The notes under the pieces were generated by a model. That model was not told the origin of the DNA. It worked only from the letters and a program-made list of their open reading frames with translations, and did not search any database. A DNA stretch of 6,415 nucleotides, taken from the NCBI GenBank assembly GCA_900546495.1, contig URDN01000071.1, positions 1 to 6,415 of the forward strand, read 5' to 3'. This document shows, in pieces, positions 1 through 6,140 of the stretch; the first letter of the stretch is position 1, and each line of letters begins with the position of its first letter. The position numbers and the translations under genes were made by a program. The DNA comes from an uncultured Lachnospiraceae bacterium (GTDB lineage Bacteria > Bacillota > Clostridia > Lachnospirales > Lachnospiraceae).

Positions 1-914
1 CTTGCGAACGCCACAACGAGCGGAAGAAAGAAGCCTACAAAAGCAACCCAGATATAGATATGGAACGCTCTAAAAACAATTACCATCTCATAGCACCACC
101 AAAGTACACCTACAAGAAAGAGATTAACCGCATGGTAGCCGAAGCGGGGTGCAGGACAAGGAAAGACAGCGTGATGATGGTGGAAACGCTCATCACAGCT
201 TCACCAGAATTTATGAACCAGTTACCGCCCGAAGAACAAAAAGCGTATTTCCAGACGGCTCTTGACTTCATTTCGGAGCGTGTTGGAAAGCAGAATATCC
301 TCTCCGCTGTCGTCCATATGGACGAGAGAACGCCCCATATGCACCTCTGCTTTGTGCCGATTACGCCAGACAATAAGCTGTCAGCGAAAGCTATCTTAGG
401 CAACCAGAAATCATTATCCGAGTGGCAGACCGCCTACCATGAGCGGATGTCCTCACGGTGGAATCAGCTTGAACGGGGGCAGTCCTCAATGGAAACCAAG
501 CGGAAACACGTCCCCACATGGCTCTATAAATTAGGCGGCAGGCTTGATAAACAGTATGAAGAAATCGTGTCTGCCCTATCCGACATCAACGCCTTTAACG
601 CAGGGAAGAAAAGGGATAAAGCGTTAGATTTACTCTCTGCATGGCTGCCAGACGTGGAGAAATTCTCTAAGGAAATCGGGAAACAGCAGGCGTATATCGA
701 CAGTTTGAAAGAGAGAATTGGGCAGGAATCAGACTATGCGGGGCGTATGCGTGATGAAAAGTACGAGCAGGAACTAAAGGTGCAGAAAGCGAATCAGAAG
801 ATATTTGAATTGCAGAGAACCAACGAGCAGATGGGGCGGCTGCTGTCAAAAATACCGCCCGAAGTGTTGGAAGAATTGCAGAAAAATCATAGAAGCAGAG
901 CGAAAGAAAGGTAG
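1..914 (+). CDS. MobV-family relaxase (plasmid mobilization / Pre protein), 5' end outside window
   Basis: MobV relaxases nick one strand at an origin of transfer and stay bound to the DNA during conjugative mobilization of plasmids, ICEs and IMEs. The frame is open to the left edge, so the gene starts outside the window. The first in-window ATG (60) is internal, because the conserved HNER motif lies before it (codons 4-7 of the visible frame). In the related MobM of pMV158 the His of this motif is the catalytic residue. SNPDID and RSKNNYHL follow. The metal-binding motif is HMDERTPHMHL, with His at about 105, 112 and 114 of the visible protein. The last 110 or so residues are charged and heptad-like, probably coiled coil. 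About 303 residues are visible; I estimate 20-30 N-terminal residues are missing. The stop is 8 nt before a parB-like fragment, an arrangement seen in Tn1549-like elements. The family call is firm; whether the gene is intact cannot be seen. Confidence 0.93.
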   Translation, partial: CERHNERKKEAYKSNPDIDMERSKNNYHLIAPPKYTYKKEINRMVAEAGCRTRKDSVMMVETLITASPEFMNQLPPEEQKAYFQTALDFISERVGKQNILSAVVHMDERTPHMHLCFVPITPDNKLSAKAILGNQKSLSEWQTAYHERMSSRWNQLERGQSSMETKRKHVPTWLYKLGGRLDKQYEEIVSALSDINAFNAGKKRDKALDLLSAWLPDVEKFSKEIGKQQAYIDSLKERIGQESDYAGRMRDEKYEQELKVQKANQKIFELQRTNEQMGRLLSKIPPEVLEELQKNHRSRAKER

Positions 915-922
915 ATATGTGA

Positions 923-1180
923 ATGAAGAAACAGGATTTTAAGGTGTTAAAGACCAAAGACTTGTACCCGTTCCCCGACAATCCGTTTCATGTGGCAGAA
1001 GATGAAACACTGTCAGAGTTAGCGGAAAGCATCAAGGAATTTGGCATTGTCACGCCGATAATCACACGCCCGAAAGACTTCGCTCTCCGCTCTGCTCCAG
1101 ATTTAGTTACTATTCTCCGGCACCCTTCCATTCCCCTTTGCCATCCATTCGAAAAAAGCAATTTTACTAACCTTAATTAA
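923..1180 (+). pseudogene. ParB-like nuclease/partition protein, N-terminal fragment only
   Basis: The first 52 or so residues look like the start of a ParB/Spo0J-like domain: DLYPFPDNPF, then a helix ending in LAESIKEFGIVTPIITRPK. Full proteins continue with the GQRR nucleotide-binding motif and helix-turn-helix for some 200 or more residues. Here the match stops around 1076-1079. The remaining 33 codons to the stop at 1180 have no ParB character and run antisense over the 3' end of the excisionase gene at 1103, so they are a read-out across a junction. The ATG lies 8 nt after the mobV stop with no strong Shine-Dalgarno, which suggests translational coupling to mobV. The fragment lacks the catalytic and DNA-binding parts and should be non-functional. 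It marks where the mob/parB module was cut by deletion or by insertion of the next module. Confidence 0.8.
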
Positions 1181-1327
1181 TCTGCCGCTTCGAAATGCCG
1201 GAAAACCGGGTGTATGAACCAGTTCATAAGCCGTTACTCTGGAAATCCCCATAATCCGCTGAATATCAGCCACATCCAGTACAAGAGGCAGTTCATCATA
1301 ATTGTTTAATCTCTTATTTTCACTCAT
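1103..1327 (-). CDS. Excisionase-family small DNA-binding protein (MerR-like HTH)
   Basis: This 74-residue protein has one winged helix-turn-helix of the excisionase/MerR-like type. LVLDVADIQRIMGISRVTAY (about residues 15-34) forms the helix-turn-helix, GFPAFRSGRLIKV (41-53) the wing, and SKIAFFEWM (54-62) the last helix. Such proteins bind next to attachment sites and steer a tyrosine recombinase towards excision. The ATG at 1327 has a GGAGGA ribosome site about 6 nt upstream on the minus strand, and the length is normal, so the gene seems complete. A xis gene usually lies just upstream of its integrase. Here the DNA downstream of the stop leads within about 25 bp into the truncated parB, so the integrase is missing. 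It could act only with a recombinase elsewhere, or be a leftover of a lost element. Confidence 0.85.
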   Translation of the reverse strand: MSENKRLNNYDELPLVLDVADIQRIMGISRVTAYELVHTPGFPAFRSGRLIKVSKIAFFEWMAKGNGRVPENSN

Positions 1328-1557
1328 GTTGTTCCTCCATTTTTGATCTCATTTTTTTAGCTTCTCATTGCCGTTTTCTCTTTCCTGTTTCCTGAGTCAT
1401 ACTGCTGTCAAGGCATACAACACGTCATCCATTCGGATGCGCTCACTTCTTTTATCGAAGGTCATGGCGGTTTATCTCAGGTTAGACGGTCATAAAGTTG
1501 TCAAAGTACACTGCATAGTACGAAATTACCATTCAATCGTATCTTATCAATCTCATC
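1328..1557. other. Intergenic stretch upstream of excisionase gene; no convincing gene
   Basis: This is the first 230 bp of a gap of about 315 bp between the divergent excisionase and zinc-ribbon genes; the last part is covered by the promoter entry. A plus-strand frame at 1368-1598 has no ribosome site and no recognisable family. On the minus strand a 22-codon frame (1465 to 1397; it begins MTFDKRSERI and ends MDDVLYALTAV) could be a leader peptide or the tail of a lost element gene, but I cannot support it as a gene. A TTGACA lies at 1406-1411 on the minus strand, without a good -10 at the right distance, so the excisionase promoter is not identified. Confidence 0.4.
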
Positions 1558-1586
1558 TTGACTTTTCAATACTTTCGCGATACCAT
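1558..1586 (+). promoter_or_regulatory. Sigma-A-type promoter of the zinc-ribbon gene
   Basis: A TTGACT -35 box (1558-1563) and a TACCAT -10 box (1581-1586) are 17 bp apart. Each has good agreement with TTGACA/TATAAT (5/6 and 4/6). Transcription would start near 1593, leaving a leader of about 50 nt before the ATG at 1644. The ten bases AAATTACCAT occur on both sides, at 1523-1532 and 1613-1622, and a related TACCAT is the -10 itself. This may be chance in AT-rich DNA or a binding site for a regulator. Confidence 0.6.
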
Positions 1587-1643
1587 AAATGTAACTAATA
1601 TTATATTTTTTAAAATTACCATACAAAACAGGAGCAAATAGAA

Positions 1644-2687
1644 ATGGCTTATCAATTTATAAGGCAAGAACCTTGCTACGACCACATCCTCTTCGTTCTG
1701 GCATTGGATAGAGACAAAATGAAGGAGCGAATTTTAATCGGAACGGAACAGCAAATCCGTTTTCGACTGGACGGAAATAAAGATAACGATGTCATATATG
1801 ATATAACACGTCCTCTAGGACGTTTTCTGATAGATTTTGAATATGATAAAGAAAAGAACTGGAATATATATGGACTTGCTCCCCTACGTGATGCATTGCA
1901 CACTAACCGTTGGAAACAGCCTGCACTGGAACAGACTGCTGGTGATTTTCTGGCAAAAAAATATCTCACCGGTGATCCGGTGAGAATGTATGCTACATTC
2001 CGTATTTGGAATGAATATCTTGTTACAAGGGAATATCGTGACCGTAATACTGCCTGTGATCGTTTTATAGAAAAAATCCAAATTTTGACTCAGGCATTCC
2101 AAACAGAAAATGTCATGAATTTTAATTCTGATACCGGAAAACCAGAACGTTTTCATACTGGCAGTCTTTATTTCCGCAACACTCCTGCTGAAATCACTCG
2201 ACTTGAACTTTGGTTTCCGGATAATAGGCGCAGAACAGAATGCGTAGCTGCCTATAGCTCTTTTTATCCGCTTATCACTTATTACTTGAATCGACTGAAT
2301 GACTGGGGCCTTTGTTTCCGTCAGTGCAAAGTCTGTGGAAAATATTTTCTGGCAAAAAGCCAGCGTTATGAACTGTGCAGTGATAAGTGCCGTAAAGCAC
2401 AGGCACTTCAAAACAAAAGGGAGTTTGATGAACGAGCCAGAGAAAATAACTATGATCTGCTTTATAAAAATGAATGCCAGAATTGGCGTAATAAAATCAA
2501 TAAGTCCCAAAAAACTGCTAATTTTCCGATTGAACGCCTGGAAGAAATGAAAAATGCGTTTGACCTTTTTAAGAAAGAAGCTCTGCAGCGTAAGAAAGCT
2601 GTAAAGGCAGGAGCAACCAGTCCGACAGAATTCACAGACTGGTTGTATCAGCAGAGCAATATTATCTTAAAACTCAGCAAAATCTGA
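1644..2687 (+). CDS. Zinc-ribbon-like protein of unknown function (possibly DUF6076 type)
   Basis: The function is not known. The protein has 347 residues, with no signal peptide and no membrane segment, so it should be cytoplasmic. Residues 1-220 are a mixed region without a motif I recognise. Then comes a four-cysteine cluster, Cys228-x2-Cys231-x13-Cys245-x3-Cys249, with the pattern CKVCGKYF then YELCSDKCRKAQ. This resembles the CGNR/ABATE-type treble-clef fingers, which bind nucleic acid or a protein partner. A basic, helical tail follows, with NKREFDERARENNYD around 257-271. The overall plan matches proteins labelled DUF6076 in Clostridia as far as I recall; I am not certain of the name. 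The start is set by AGGAG at 1630-1634, 9 nt before the ATG. It has its own promoter and is convergent with the blaI-type operon. A role as transcription factor is an inference from the finger only. Confidence 0.75.
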   Translation: MAYQFIRQEPCYDHILFVLALDRDKMKERILIGTEQQIRFRLDGNKDNDVIYDITRPLGRFLIDFEYDKEKNWNIYGLAPLRDALHTNRWKQPALEQTAGDFLAKKYLTGDPVRMYATFRIWNEYLVTREYRDRNTACDRFIEKIQILTQAFQTENVMNFNSDTGKPERFHTGSLYFRNTPAEITRLELWFPDNRRRTECVAAYSSFYPLITYYLNRLNDWGLCFRQCKVCGKYFLAKSQRYELCSDKCRKAQALQNKREFDERARENNYDLLYKNECQNWRNKINKSQKTANFPIERLEEMKNAFDLFKKEALQRKKAVKAGATSPTEFTDWLYQQSNIILKLSKI

Positions 2688-2706
2688 ATCCATCCCTGTA
2701 AAGGAA

Positions 2707-2730
2707 AGGCAGCGAATTTACTCGCTGCCT
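2707..2730. terminator. Hairpin terminator shared by convergent genes
   Basis: A perfect 9-bp stem, AGGCAGCGA (2707-2715) and TCGCTGCCT (2722-2730), closes a 6-nt loop. On the minus strand it is followed by the T-rich TTTCCTTTA, and on the plus strand by a weaker pyrimidine tract. It lies 19 nt after the stop of the plus-strand gene. The minus-strand winged-helix gene has its TAA stop in the loop, so the upstream arm of the stem is the end of its coding sequence. It probably ends transcription from both sides. Confidence 0.65.
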
Positions 2731-3149
2731 GCCTTCTCATTGAACTTGTATCCTACACCCCAGACGGTTTGAATATATACCGGGTTACCCGGATCATCTT
2801 CTATTTTCTCACGAATATGACTGATATGGCTCATTACTATATTGTAATCGCCAAAATAGGATTCTTTCCAGACTATATCATAAATCTGTTCTTTACTAAA
2901 TACTCTTCCTGGATTTTGTGCTAATAACTGCAGGATTTCAAACTCGGTGTAAGTTAATTCTATTTTTCTATTATCACGAACGACTTCTCTCCGTTTCAAA
3001 TCAATCGCTATACCCTTATGCCATATTTTCGATTGAAATTGTATTTCCTGAAAAAGAAATTTCTCTCTGCCGGAATCTAACACAGAAATAACAGAATTTA
3101 CCAAATCTTCCTCAGCTCCCTCGAATGATACCAGCAATATTTTTCCCAC
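2718..3149 (-). CDS. OmpR/PhoB-type winged-helix regulator without a receiver domain
   Basis: This 143-residue protein has a C-terminal DNA-binding domain of the Trans_reg_C type (about residues 47-136). ELTYTEFEILQLLAQNPGRV is the classic start of this domain. It is followed by FSKEQIYDIVW, the recognition helix around DYNIVMSHISHIREKI, and the wing QTVWGVGYKF. The first 45 residues are too short to be a receiver domain and show no acidic pocket or phospho-acceptor context, so it cannot be a normal two-component regulator. The GTG start at 3149 follows GAGGA by 7 nt and lies 30 nt after the blaR1-type stop, so this is the third gene of the operon. It may be an accessory regulator of the same signalling unit, perhaps controlled by abundance or by the protease. 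Truncation of an ancestral response regulator is possible, but the good start and ribosome site suggest a working gene. Confidence 0.85.
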   Translation of the reverse strand: MGKILLVSFEGAEEDLVNSVISVLDSGREKFLFQEIQFQSKIWHKGIAIDLKRREVVRDNRKIELTYTEFEILQLLAQNPGRVFSKEQIYDIVWKESYFGDYNIVMSHISHIREKIEDDPGNPVYIQTVWGVGYKFNEKAGSE

Positions 3150-3179
3150 CTAATCGTCCTCGTTTCATTTAATACTAAC

Positions 3180-5204
3180 TTAATGTTTCGCCTCTGAAGT
3201 ATATCCATCAAATGTTTCCGCTTCCGGATTAAATTCAGTAAATAATTCCTGCATTCTATTTTTGCTTACTTTTTGAAAGCTGCTGATCTTTCCACTTTTG
3301 TCTCTCGTTACTTCAATGTACATAGTTCCGTTGCTGTTAGAAAAGATTCCCCTTCCCTCATCATATAAATCTGCTATAATCTTACCATTATAAACCCAGT
3401 TTCCTTGAGCATCACAAGATACTCCATAATCAGCATACTCCTGTGGAACAGCAATATTAAGACCTTTTCCCTCTTCACTGCTATATTCGCCCATGTCATC
3501 AGCCGCTATGTTCTCACTTCCTCCTTCTTCAAAAACAGATCCTTTCATTTCATCTGCAGTTACAGCTTCTCCGCCGGAACTTTCAACCAATACTGCCGGT
3601 TCTGACCAAAAATCATCTGATAACGGTTCTGCCTTTACGTCTGTGATGGTGCCATAGTTTTCCCTTTGCACTTCAACTCGAAGCGTACCTCCACGTTTGG
3701 AACTTATTGTATAAGTACCCGGCTTAAACTCATCCCGGAAATATCCAATGGTCTTTCCATCATACATCAGAAATCCTGTTTCTTTCTGGTAAGTTATTCC
3801 CGCTTTTGCATATTCAGAAAGCTGTTCTTCGCTGAATACATTTTCATTACTGTCTTTATTTTCGGTGACCGTTTCTGCTTCCTGCTTCGCATATTCTATA
3901 TTTTCCGGAGAATATGCCATTGTAATTCCCACTGCATCATCAGATGATTTCGACAACTTCATCCCATCTTTTATTTTTTGAAGATTATCCTCATAAAGTG
4001 CAATCGTCTCATCTACCTTTTCCTGTGTCCATACAAACCATCCGTCGCCGCCTGTATAAGCTTTTTCACCAATCATAGACTGCAGAACTTCTTTTTCCTC
4101 GTCCAGCCATTTCGCATACTCTTCTGCTGTCCACCATTCCACATCCGAACTTGAAAGTGATTCATCTTCCCGGATATTCACTTCGTTTAAAGCAACTGTT
4201 GTTTCACCGTTTTCTTGCGCTGTCTCTGTCTTTTTCTCCAAGGATGATGCGGAAGTTGCAAATCCACCTGTCACGCAAATTACCAATACTGCACTTATAA
4301 TTACTGCAAACTTAGATGTCTTCTTTATCTTCATAATTGCTCTTATCCTCTCTTCAATCGCATTTTTACTGAAACTGTTACATAATGGTGTCAGTCCGCT
4401 CTTTTTTTCTTCCATAGATATTAAAGCAGTTGCATATACCGACTTTATATCCATTCCAAATCTACGGACTACGGTTTCGTCACAGGATAATTCCAAATCT
4501 CTGTTAAAAAGAATATACATTACCCACACAAGAGGATTAAACCAATGAATGCATACTGCAGCAATCATTATCAGCTTTGTAAGCATATCAAGCCGTCTGA
4601 TATGCACATATTCATGTTCCAACACATAACGAAGCTGATAAATATTTTTCCATTCTGTATTTTTCGGCATTAAAATAACTGGGCGAATCACACCATAAGA
4701 AAGTGGTGCAGCTATGGTTTCTGTCTGCCGGATGGATAGACTCCTTTTTAGTGGATGTTTTTCCTTCCATGCTTCCAAAATATCATTTTCAACAGGCAGC
4801 GAAAATCGAAATTCCCGATAACATTTTATATAGGAAACCGCAAAAAATCCAAAACAAAGTAACAGACCTGCCAGCCATATTACACTCAAAATCGAAATGG
4901 ATTCTGTTCTCTGTACCATAGCCTCTGATAATCCATTTGCTATCTCAGGCATATTCCCATGAATGGGTAAAAATGTTGTCGTTTGCGCCGTTCTCACTGG
5001 GTTTATATCAGAATAAATACTCTGCAACAGAGAATAAATACTTGTGACTGATTTTATGGAAAATGGAACTAATAACCGTATTAATGCAATCCACCATAAA
5101 ATCAAAAATGTTTTCTTCGGTAATCTGTTGATAAGCACAGCCCTTAATACCACAATAAGTAAAATAATAACCGTTCCCAGAAAACTCATTTGCAGCAGGC
5201 TCAT
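3180..5204 (-). CDS. BlaR1/MecR1-family M56 membrane metallopeptidase with duplicated non-PBP outer domain
   Basis: BlaR1-family proteins sense a signal outside the membrane and switch on an inner zinc protease, which leads to loss of the BlaI repressor. Residue numbers count from the GTG at 5228; I prefer the ATG at codon 9 (5204), which gives 674 residues. That ATG has a strong GAGGTGAT ribosome site overlapping the blaI stop codon, whereas the GTG has none and lies inside blaI. Hydrophobic segments are at about 10-32, 40-57, 112-134, 218-240 and 306-326. The zinc site is HEYVH (205-209), with Glu246 of ELSCDE as the likely third ligand, so the protease looks active. From about 330 on the protein is outside the cell. 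There is a Trp-rich part (365-400), then two diverged units at about 477-530 and 601-651, each with a G-x-W/FxxYxGKxI core. No SxxK penicillin-binding motif is visible, so beta-lactam sensing is unlikely. The ligand is unknown. Confidence 0.92.
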   Translation of the reverse strand: MSLLQMSFLGTVIILLIVVLRAVLINRLPKKTFLILWWIALIRLLVPFSIKSVTSIYSLLQSIYSDINPVRTAQTTTFLPIHGNMPEIANGLSEAMVQRTESISILSVIWLAGLLLCFGFFAVSYIKCYREFRFSLPVENDILEAWKEKHPLKRSLSIRQTETIAAPLSYGVIRPVILMPKNTEWKNIYQLRYVLEHEYVHIRRLDMLTKLIMIAAVCIHWFNPLVWVMYILFNRDLELSCDETVVRRFGMDIKSVYATALISMEEKKSGLTPLCNSFSKNAIEERIRAIMKIKKTSKFAVIISAVLVICVTGGFATSASSLEKKTETAQENGETTVALNEVNIREDESLSSSDVEWWTAEEYAKWLDEEKEVLQSMIGEKAYTGGDGWFVWTQEKVDETIALYEDNLQKIKDGMKLSKSSDDAVGITMAYSPENIEYAKQEAETVTENKDSNENVFSEEQLSEYAKAGITYQKETGFLMYDGKTIGYFRDEFKPGTYTISSKRGGTLRVEVQRENYGTITDVKAEPLSDDFWSEPAVLVESSGGEAVTADEMKGSVFEEGGSENIAADDMGEYSSEEGKGLNIAVPQEYADYGVSCDAQGNWVYNGKIIADLYDEGRGIFSNSNGTMYIEVTRDKSGKISSFQKVSKNRMQELFTEFNPEAETFDGYTSEAKH

Positions 5205-5214
5205 ATACATCACC

Positions 5215-5583
5215 TCATTCCAATTCACTGACGATCTGCTTCAGGTTCTTAATCTGCTCCATAGAAAGTTTTTTTCTGCCAAGAAGTGCCGCAAACAACT
5301 TGTCAACAGATCCATCATATATCTTATCAATAAGTTCATCTGTTTCCAGATCCTGTACCTGTTCTTTTGCTATAAGCGCATGGCACATAAATCCCGGTTC
5401 CGTTCGTTCAATCGCGCCTTTATTGATACACCGCTTAATCAATGTATACGTTGTGTTTTTATTCCAGCCGACTTCTCTGTTTAAAGTATCTGCAACATAT
5501 TTCGCTGGCACGTCACCATCCTTCCACAGAACATCCATTACCTTTAATTCCGAATCAAAAAGTTTGATATTTTCCTCTGTCAC
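5215..5583 (-). CDS. BlaI/MecI-family transcriptional repressor
   Basis: This 122-residue repressor has the normal family length. The winged helix covers about residues 8-72: LFDSELKVMDVLWKDGDVPA, then AKYVADTLN, then WNKNTTYTLIKRCINKGAI as recognition helix and wing region, as in BlaI and MecI. The C-terminal part (about 74-122) is the dimerisation region. By my alignment from memory to MecI, the Asn101-Phe102 cleavage site falls at about Ala99-Leu100 here, in FAALLGRKKLS, so the site is not conserved by residue. It should bind as a dimer to the two dyads in its own promoter and hold down the operon until the M56 protease is triggered. The GTG start at 5583 has AGGAGG at 5592-5597, 8 nt away. 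The stop is 10 nt before the preferred start of the protease gene, and its TGA forms part of that gene's ribosome site. Confidence 0.93.
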   Translation of the reverse strand: MTEENIKLFDSELKVMDVLWKDGDVPAKYVADTLNREVGWNKNTTYTLIKRCINKGAIERTEPGFMCHALIAKEQVQDLETDELIDKIYDGSVDKLFAALLGRKKLSMEQIKNLKQIVSELE

Positions 5584-5600
5584 TTGTTTCGCCTCCTATA

Positions 5601-5615
5601 AGACTACAGTAGTCT
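5601..5615. promoter_or_regulatory. BlaI-type operator, leader dyad
   Basis: AGACTACAGTAGTCT is a perfect dyad with 7-bp arms around a central A. It lies in the expected leader, just upstream of the blaI ribosome site. The two dyad centres are 27 bp apart. The outer flanks also mirror each other: TATAAGACT at 5597-5605 and AGTCTTATA at 5638-5646. The whole operator region is thus a near-symmetric double site. Confidence 0.7.
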
Positions 5616-5627
5616 GTTCTTGTTTTC

Positions 5628-5642
5628 AGACTACCACAGTCT
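5628..5642. promoter_or_regulatory. BlaI-type operator, promoter-proximal dyad
   Basis: AGACTACCACAGTCT has 5-bp perfect outer arms, AGACT and AGTCT, and repeats the AGACTAC half-site of the second dyad. It covers the -10 box, so a bound repressor would block RNA polymerase. Known BlaI/MecI operators are similar dyads with ACTAC and GTAGT half-sites. Confidence 0.65.
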
Positions 5643-5656
5643 TATAACATTGTCAA
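5628..5656 (-). promoter_or_regulatory. Promoter of the blaI-blaR1-winged-helix operon
   Basis: On the minus strand there is a consensus TTGACA -35 box (plus-strand 5651-5656). It is followed after exactly 17 bp by TAGTCT as the -10 (5628-5633). The -10 is weak (3/6), which fits a promoter whose -10 is built into an operator. Transcription would start near 5621, giving a leader of about 37 nt. The upstream operator dyad covers the -10 and part of the spacer. Confidence 0.65.
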
Positions 5657-5673
5657 TCATTTTCTGTCGCTAG

Positions 5674-5706
5674 GAAAAGAAAAACAGCCAGCCTTTCGGC
5701 TGACTG
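5674..5706 (-). terminator. Rho-independent terminator of tnpV
   Basis: On the minus strand a 9-bp stem with one G-U pair (plus-strand 5685-5693 with 5698-5706) closes a GAAA tetraloop and is followed by TTTTTCTTTTC. This is a textbook intrinsic terminator, 7 nt after the tnpV stop. It separates tnpV, and any read-through from the spoIIID promoter, from the blaI operon promoter, which starts about 18 bp further on. Confidence 0.88.
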
Positions 5707-5713
5707 CTCCATA

Positions 5714-6091
5714 CTAAATATAAACCATTTCGTTCAGTACAATTTCTTCTGCTCTGTTTCTAATATTATTACACCGTTGTACCCAAAGCATAGCATCTTT
5801 CCGCTTCAATTCCTCCGTCACTCCCTCAGCCGCTTTCATCTGATCAACAATACACGTAAACCGTTCCTCCGCTTGTTCGTCCAAATCCTCCAGATAGCTC
5901 CAAAGTTTTCCGGTCAGCAGTAAACTGGAATATCTACCGTAGCACTGCTTTTTCAGATACTCCCTGTGCATTCGTCCCCACTTACCGATAGATCGCTTTT
6001 CCTCCGGCAGCTTCAAGTCTGGGATATAATAATCCCCGACAAGTACATAATCAATGCCATTCTCCGTAATTCTTGTTTTCAAATCCTTCAT
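5714..6091 (-). CDS. tnpV: TnpV family transposon-encoded protein
   Basis: TnpV proteins are small accessory proteins of unknown biochemical role that occur in clostridial transposons and integrative elements. This one has 125 residues, the usual family length. It contains the recognisable stretch GIDYVLVGDYYIPDLKLPEE (12-31), then IGKWGRMHREYLKKQ (35-49), and a helical C-terminal half ending in an EEIVLNEMVYI-like tail. The start is the ATG at 6091, because AAGGAGG (6100-6106) lies 8 nt upstream; a longer TTG-started frame from 6130 has no ribosome site. The spacer between ribosome site and ATG is one arm of an 8-bp inverted repeat. It lies downstream of the broken spoIIID gene on the same strand and has its own terminator. 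No transposase or recombinase is nearby, so it marks an element whose other parts are lost or outside the window. Confidence 0.88.
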   Translation of the reverse strand: MKDLKTRITENGIDYVLVGDYYIPDLKLPEEKRSIGKWGRMHREYLKKQCYGRYSSLLLTGKLWSYLEDLDEQAEERFTCIVDQMKAAEGVTEELKRKDAMLWVQRCNNIRNRAEEIVLNEMVYI

Positions 6092-6137
6092 GGTTCGTTC
6101 CTCCTTGGTTTTTCTTATTCTATTACCCAAACGAACC
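6092..6137 (-). promoter_or_regulatory. Inverted repeat framing the tnpV ribosome binding site
   Basis: GGTTCGTT (6092-6099) and AACGAACC (6130-6137) are perfect 8-bp inverted copies 30 nt apart. In the minus-strand RNA the proximal arm fills the exact gap between the Shine-Dalgarno and the ATG, and the Shine-Dalgarno would sit in the loop. Such a stem could hinder ribosome loading. It could also be a protein site or an element end; I cannot decide. Confidence 0.4.
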
Positions 6138-6140
6138 GTT

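Noticed and set aside
1406..1411. TTGACA on the minus strand as excisionase promoter
   Set aside because: No acceptable -10 box at 16-18 bp; the match stands alone.
1397..1465. Minus-strand frame of 22 codons upstream of the excisionase gene
   Set aside because: Weak ribosome site and too short to judge; it could be a leader peptide or a remnant, but nothing supports it as a gene.
1368..1598. Plus-strand frame of 76 codons in the intergenic gap
   Set aside because: No ribosome site, no known family, odd composition, and it runs through the -35 and -10 boxes of the next gene's promoter.
3180..5204. A true beta-lactam sensor (BlaR1 of the bla operon)
   Set aside because: No SxxK, SxN or KTG motifs are seen in the outer part, and no beta-lactamase gene is present.
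5205..5228. GTG at 5228 as start of the M56 protease
   Set aside because: It lies inside the blaI coding sequence without a ribosome site, whereas the ATG at 5204 has a near-perfect GAGGTGAT at the right distance.
6092..6130. Longer tnpV with a TTG start at 6130
   Set aside because: No ribosome site for the TTG; the ATG at 6091 has AAGGAGG 8 nt upstream and matches the family start.
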